From assembly GCF_003573695.1 (NCBI RefSeq), contig NC_039364.1, forward strand, positions 69,274,256 through 69,338,255: 64,000 bases of DNA. The letters are read 5' to 3'. Below the pieces are notes generated by a model, which was not told the origin of the DNA, did no database searches, and was given only the letters and a program-made list of their open reading frames with translations. Below, one piece after another: positions 59,558 to 64,000 of the stretch (the first letter of the stretch is position 1; every line of letters starts with the position of its first letter). The translations under genes and the position numbers were made by a program. The DNA is from Papaver somniferum. Its lineage: Eukaryota > Streptophyta > Magnoliopsida > Ranunculales > Papaveraceae.

Positions 59558-60715
59558 TCAGGTTTTGTCCAACTTTTGAATTTGGTCTAACATTTGTCCA
59601 TATTGGTGTTTGGTACCTGGACTTCACGTTGACTTGGATTGACCAAGTTAAATCTTGACTTCTGTTTAGAAATTATTTTTAAGAAAATAAAAAGAAAACA
59701 AAACTAAATAAAATGAAATTGTTAAACTAGTTTACTATTATGCCCTTCATTTTCATAACATTTACATAATTAGTGTGAGAACCTTCTTTCTCTTCCTTCT
59801 CCAAATTACAAGCACCACCACTTTCTCACCAGCACCGTCACCAGCACCGTCACTTTCTCTGTCCCTCTTTCACTTGCCACTGCAACCACCATTTCAAAAT
59901 TCACGACCACCTTCTCACGTTATATGTCTTTTTATTCCCGTTGCAGCCCATCTTCTCTTCCTTATCTAAACATCCAGTGAGATACATTACTTTCTCCATA
60001 TCTCTCTTCTAATTCCAGGGTTCCAAAATTAGGATCCAATGTGAAGATCCAAAATCCGATCAAGAAAATATGAATAAAGAATTCATTCCACCAAATCTAG
60101 TTTAATTAATTCCTACTCAATGAAATCATAGCTATCAACGATACCAATTCCTAACTTTTACAGATTAAATAAAGTATACAAGATCAAGTAAAGAATTCAA
60201 TCCCTCCATTTCGATTTCTACCATCAACTGAATAATTAACGGGTTTCAATGCTACTATCTCATTTTATGATAAAAATTACATCCATCCATTTCAATTTCA
60301 AGCCCTAGATTTCATTCAGAAATCCCCAAATTAAGATTAACAAAGATCAAATTCGAACGACCCCAATTCAGGATTCATCAAAATAAAGACTTCATTATAG
60401 TATATACACATACGAATCATTACCAGCATACTCATAGTACCTGAAACCATCCGCGAGAATCATTACTATCAAACCCTAGCCCCTCTATTATCTACGGAAG
60501 GAAGCTGGTATTTGTGGCCGTAGATGAACGGTTTAAATGGACCGTTTAAATAATATACAAAAAAATATCCGGTCAATTAAATAAAACCAAACTTAAGCGA
60601 GTCAATTCAAGTCAACGTGAGGTTCAGGTACCAAACACCAAGCTGGACAAATGTTAGACCAAACTCAAAAATTAGACAAAACCTGAGTACCAAAAACAAA
60701 AGTGAAACATACTAG
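59558..60715. mobile_element. TIR-bearing DNA element, left end truncated
   Basis: 59558-59650 and 60598-60695 are inverted repeats of each other; the shared core includes TTTGGTCTAACATTTGTCCA and TTGGTGTTTGGTACCTG. The left arm stops exactly at the family C LTR end, while the right arm extends further (to about 60715), so the left end was lost at or by the LTR. The interior has no transposase and includes a low-complexity Ser/Pro-coding stretch (59775-59969) from CACCAGCACCGTCA repeats, which I do not call a gene. Confidence 0.55.
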
Positions 60716-60854
60716 AACCCCTACTATATGGGTTCAACATATACAAGCCCCACTAAATGGATCCTCCACTATCAAATCCACACTTTCCATTTTTGATATT
60801 TCTAGGCCCAGAACATTTTTTTTTTGGGCCTGGTTTTGAATTTTCCCGGATTGC

Positions 60855-60950
60855 TGACGTCATCAGGATTTTTAATAAAAGTGAAAATACCATAATTACC
60901 CTCCAGTATTTAAAGTTGTTTTATACGGTAACAGAAACAGAAAATCAAAT
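60855..60950 (+). promoter_or_regulatory. candidate promoter for the MULE transposase transcript
   Basis: The palindrome TGACGTCA (60855-60862), a core bZIP/TGA factor site, is followed 45 bp later by a TATA-like TATTTAAAG (60907-60915). About 45 bp beyond that lies a CT-rich segment (60965-60990) typical of plant leaders. The spacing fits an RNA polymerase II promoter. Experimental support is absent. Confidence 0.4.
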
Positions 60951-61734
60951 CAAATTAGTTTTTAGCTCTCTATTCTCTCTGCTCTCGTTGATTTTTTCTT
61001 CAGAAACAGAATTAGGTTTTTTCTTCACACGAAATTGTTGCATTGAAGAACAAGATTTCGTTAGTCTGTTGATGTGTTCAAGAGGAGACGAAGAACAAGG
61101 ATTCATTATTGCTTTTTCTCAATTTATTGATGTTATTCAGTGGATTTCAGATCTGACGAGTTTGAGACGATGCATTGAAGAACAACAAATAGGTTTGTAT
61201 CAATTTTATCTTCTGTTTGTCTCGAATAGGTTTGATTCATTACTTTTTCTGATTGATTGTTTGATTTCTATCTTCTACTGATTTTTGCATTTGTGTTTTG
61301 TTTCGATTTTATTGAGTCTGAGAAGAAGAAGAATACAGTTTGGAATAGAGAAAGCAACGTAGGTACGAATTGTGATTTCGATCTAGTTTTCAATTCAATT
61401 GATTTTGATTGTTACAATTGCGATCTAGTTTTTTCACTTTTTTTTATTTGGTTTTGATACTGAGTATGTTTTTGTTGATGCTTACACAGGTTTGGTTGAT
61501 ACCGAGAAGAAGATTAGTAATAACATTGTTTCAGAAGTAAGAAAACAATCAATCTAGGTAAGAATTTTATTTTGTTTTTGATTTCAGATCTGTTTTCAAT
61601 TTTTTTTTTGAATTATTTGTTCTTCTTGCATGTCCGATCTGTTAATTTTTGTTGATACTGATAGGAGTATGAAGAAACAATTTTGTTTCAGTAGAACAAC
61701 TTCAATTTGATTTGTTAGACATGCTGTTTTTTTG

Positions 61735-61995
61735 TTACAGTATGTGTAACTTTAGGTTACACATATATATCATGTTGTATTTTTAAGCATGTGTAAGGAA
61801 GGTGCAGATGTTTTTTAGTTGCAGCATGTGTAATTTTAGTTTACACATATATATCCTGTTTTTATTTTAAGCTTGTGTGAGGAAGAAGCAGATGTTTTTT
61901 AGTTGTAGCATGTGTAATTTTAGTTTAGACATATATATCCTGTTGTATTTTAAGCATGTGTAAGTTGAAGTTACATATATATGTCATGTAACAGG
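61735..61995 (+). repeat. ~83-bp tandem repeats with a GTGTAA...TTACAC dyad
   Basis: Three copies plus a fragment of a unit containing GCATGTGTAATTTTAGTTTA then CACATATATATC (61741, 61824, 61909, 61954). Each holds the dyad TGTGTAA...TTACACA. The same dyad occurs singly in two introns of the downstream transposase gene (62841-62864 and 63521-63543). Confidence 0.65.
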
Positions 61996-62063
61996 TTTAT
62001 GTGTAAATAGTTGTATCATCTGTATCTTTTACTCATATTTAGCTTGCCGCATAGAATATACTT

Positions 62064-62092
62064 CTCACGAGGGGGCAACGCCCCCGAGTGAG
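62064..62092 (+). repeat. GC-rich perfect hairpin
   Basis: CTCAC-GA-GGGGGC, loop AAC, GCCCCC-GA-GTGAG: two perfect stems of five and six base pairs separated by a symmetric GA/GA mismatch. It stands out in AT-rich surroundings, 60 bp before the transposase start codon. Confidence 0.6.
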
Positions 62093-62784
62093 TTGCGTTC
62101 GTTTTAAAATTTTGATATTTTTATTGTGTGTTTTATATTTTTCAGGTTGTCATGGATCCTGTTAGTTGCGATGATGTTAGTTGCATTGCGGTTGTTCGCT
62201 ACTCTTCAGATTTTATTACCCTGCGTGTTAATACTGATATCAAACTTGAAGAGTTTAAGGAACAAGTTTGCAGGGAATGGAAGAAGTTTACTCCACTTGG
62301 TATTACTTTCTTCTTCCGAGAAAGTGGGAAAGATTTTCCGCTTGACTGTGATTTTTCGTTGCAAGCTCTTATATCCATCACAAATAGTAAACAGAAGACC
62401 AGTGTTGATATTTTCTTGCAAAATGTTCCTCGTGTGGCCTCTTCCTCCAGCTCTAGGGCAGATTCTTCTATTTTTAATGGGTCTAGCAGTACGTATTCGT
62501 CCAGAAACAATCTTACTGTTGCAATGTATTTGGAAGATAAAAGCAAGTCTGCGAAACCTTTGTTATCGGATGCTTGGCTCAAGGTTCTTGGTGAAATTGT
62601 TCATGTGTTTGTTGAAGGAGTTACGCAAGTCAGGGTTGCTTTCACCAAGCATCGTCTTCGCACTGGTTTCCAAATGATTGTAACTCACAATGAGCGTTCT
62701 AGGTTCACGGCTAAGTGTGCAGATGAAAAATGCTGCTGGAAATACCATGTAGCTTCTATCGATGAAAGGAACGAAATGTTTCAG

Positions 62785-62927
62785 GTAGGGTTTCCGTGTT
62801 CTGTCATCTAATGCTTAGTATATGTTATGTTTTGTTACAGTATGTGTAACTTTGGTTTACACATGATGTTTTTTGCACCATATTGTGTTTTGGTTGAATT
62901 GTTTATATTTTGTATGAACCTCTTCAG
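62785..62927 (+). other. MULE transposase intron
   Basis: GTAGGGTTTCC donor and CTCTTCAG acceptor, 143 bp. It contains the TATGTGTAAC...GTTTACACAT dyad at 62841-62864. Confidence 0.7.
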
Positions 62928-63391
62928 GTCAGGTCTTATAACCCTGAGCACATTTGTGGTGCTGGTGGGCGCAACTTGAACCAAACTTACTCCACCAGCT
63001 TCTCGTCTAGTTTGATTCAGGAAGAAGTTCGCAAAAATCCTCACAAGAATCCCAAGCAAATTGCTGCTGATTTCCAGACCAACTATAGGATTAACATGGA
63101 GTACTATCAGGCATATAATGCTAAGAAAAAGGTTTATGAGTATTTATGGCGACGATGTCAAGTCCTACTCGCACTTGGTATGGTATATTGATGCTATGAG
63201 GGAAACCAACCCTGGCAGTGTGATAAAGTTTGAACGTGAAAATAAACAATTCCAACGGATTTTCATCGCATTTGCTGCATGCATCAAGGGGTACCGGTTT
63301 TGTCGTCCAATGGTATACTTGGATACTACTTTCCTTACTAGTACATTAAAAGGTTGCTTGATGGCAGCTAATGGGATCAATGGTGGTAAAG

Positions 63392-63602
63392 GTATGTTTT
63401 TTATGTTGTTTTTTTTTTGAACAACTTCAGTTGACAAATAAATGAGAGTTACAAATTACTTTACTCAGTGTATAACTAAGAAAATAACATCTGTAACCTT
63501 AAGTTATATATTTGTTTTAGCATGTGTAACTTGTATTTACACATTGTTTTTTGTTTGTGTGAAACTTATTATTCTTTCGATTATGCACAATTTTTTTTGT
63601 AG
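63392..63602 (+). other. MULE transposase intron
   Basis: GTATGTTTTT donor and TTTTTTTTGTAG acceptor, 211 bp, phase 1 (AAAG|GA). It contains the dyad CATGTGTAAC...TTTACACAT at 63521-63543. Confidence 0.7.
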
Positions 63603-64000
63603 GATTTTCCCCCCTTGCTTTTGCACTAGTCCATTCTGAGACGATCAACAACTGGGAGTGGTTTTTAAGGAATTTGACTGAAGTTGTTGGTGATGGGAGG
63701 CCAATCACCTTCCTTTCGGATCGCCATGAAAGACTCTTGCAGGGTGTTCCACTTGTTTATCCAGATGGGTTCCACAGCTTCTGCTACTATCATTTGACGA
63801 AAAATATACCCATCACTGCAACAGATCCTAGGTACTCGCTTGTGATGGACCATTTCCGAGAGGCGACATACGCACTCTCACCTGAAAACCATGCGAAAGC
63901 CATACAGAAGATTAGAGACTTTAACTGCCATTCTTCCGCTGATTACATCGAGACAATCCCACCTGAAGCATATGCGAATGCCTATTTCAAAGGTTTTCGG

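Larger units (their letters stand above)
60951..62143 (+). other. probable spliced 5' leader of the MULE transposase gene
   Basis: A leader exon ending at 61192 (ATAG|GTTTGT donor) is plausible, and an acceptor TTTTTCAG lies at 62137-62144, just before GTTGTCATGG. A donor-like TCTAG|GTAAGAAT lies near 61558. The long open frame at 60757-61281 is hydrophobic and lacks any domain; it runs through these splice signals, so I do not call it coding. Confidence 0.35.
62152..64000 (+). pseudogene. MuDR-like (MULE) transposase gene, 5' part, runs off the window
   Basis: Exons 62152-62784, 62928-63391 and 63603-64000+ join in phase across introns with GTAGGG...TTCAG and GTATGT...TTGTAG sites. The start ATGGATCCTGTT follows an acceptor at 62144. 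Domain order: an N-terminal PB1-like region (residues ~10-85), a Ser-rich linker, the MuDR DNA-binding region with a C-x4-C...H-x-C zinc-finger pattern (CADEKC...EHIC), then the MULE catalytic domain: first Asp in VYLDTTFL, second in TFLSDRHE, and FCYYHLTKN. The third acidic residue lies beyond the window. One extra base near 63147 shifts the frame between VYEYL and GDDVKSYSHLVWY. Unless it is a sequencing error, this inactivates the gene. Confidence 0.8.

Noticed and set aside
59775..59969. 64-codon Ser/Pro/Leu-rich ORF
   Set aside because: Product of CACCAGCACCGTCA simple repeats inside a TIR element; no signal of a real gene.
60757..61281. 174-codon ORF upstream of the MULE transposase
   Set aside because: Phe/Ile/Ser-rich low-complexity translation spanning promoter-like and leader sequences and a probable splice donor; no domain.

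Overview
This window looks like a repeat-dense, gene-poor stretch of a flowering-plant nuclear genome, most likely a eudicot. It is made almost entirely of nested transposable elements, most of them broken. The families present point to a plant: a Sirevirus-type Copia element, several Ty3/gypsy elements with a second RNase H domain (Tat/Ogre-like), a short non-autonomous LTR element, a plant L1-type LINE, and an intron-containing MuDR-like transposase. The exact species cannot be read from this sequence. I see no ordinary host gene, rRNA, tRNA or CRISPR array.

Layout. 1-6869: the 3' ends of two Sirevirus-like elements face each other as an inverted repeat. A solo LTR (2025-4504, TSD GTAAG) is inserted in one of their LTRs. 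6870-8221: 5'-truncated LINE reverse transcriptase. 8222-9765: no gene seen. 9766-16729: tandem array of five ~784-bp LTRs alternating with four ~762-bp internal regions. 16730-18822: non-coding, with a U5-like segment and a small repeat-encoding ORF. 18823-45391: a decayed gypsy element of 'family B' on the + strand, carrying pol, an antisense ORF and a 3' LTR. Its antisense ORF is split by a 20.2-kb insertion (20947-41142, TSD ATAAG). That insertion is itself a tandem gypsy composite ('family A') with three 2.5-kb LTRs and two internal regions on the minus strand. 45392-46589: remnant of another LTR plus an unrecognised ORF. 46590-55400: a second family B copy in inverted orientation (LTR, antisense ORF, integrase, RNase H, reverse transcriptase). 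It is fused at about 55400 to the gag start, PBS and 3.6-kb LTR of a third family, C (55400-59557). 59558-60715: a TIR element whose left end is lost at the family C LTR. 60716-64000: promoter-like sequence, repeat-bearing leader and the start of a MULE transposase gene that runs off the window.

How the parts relate. In both gypsy families with a readable 3' region (A and B), a separate ORF lies antisense to pol, between pol and the 3' LTR. It converges on pol, contains spliceosomal-type introns and encodes a coiled-coil-rich protein. Family A has lost nearly all of gag, and its two copies share several lesions, so the composite probably arose by duplication or in-trans mobilisation of an already defective element. 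Two unrelated elements in one window (the short element and family A) both form LTR-internal-LTR-internal-LTR tandem arrays.
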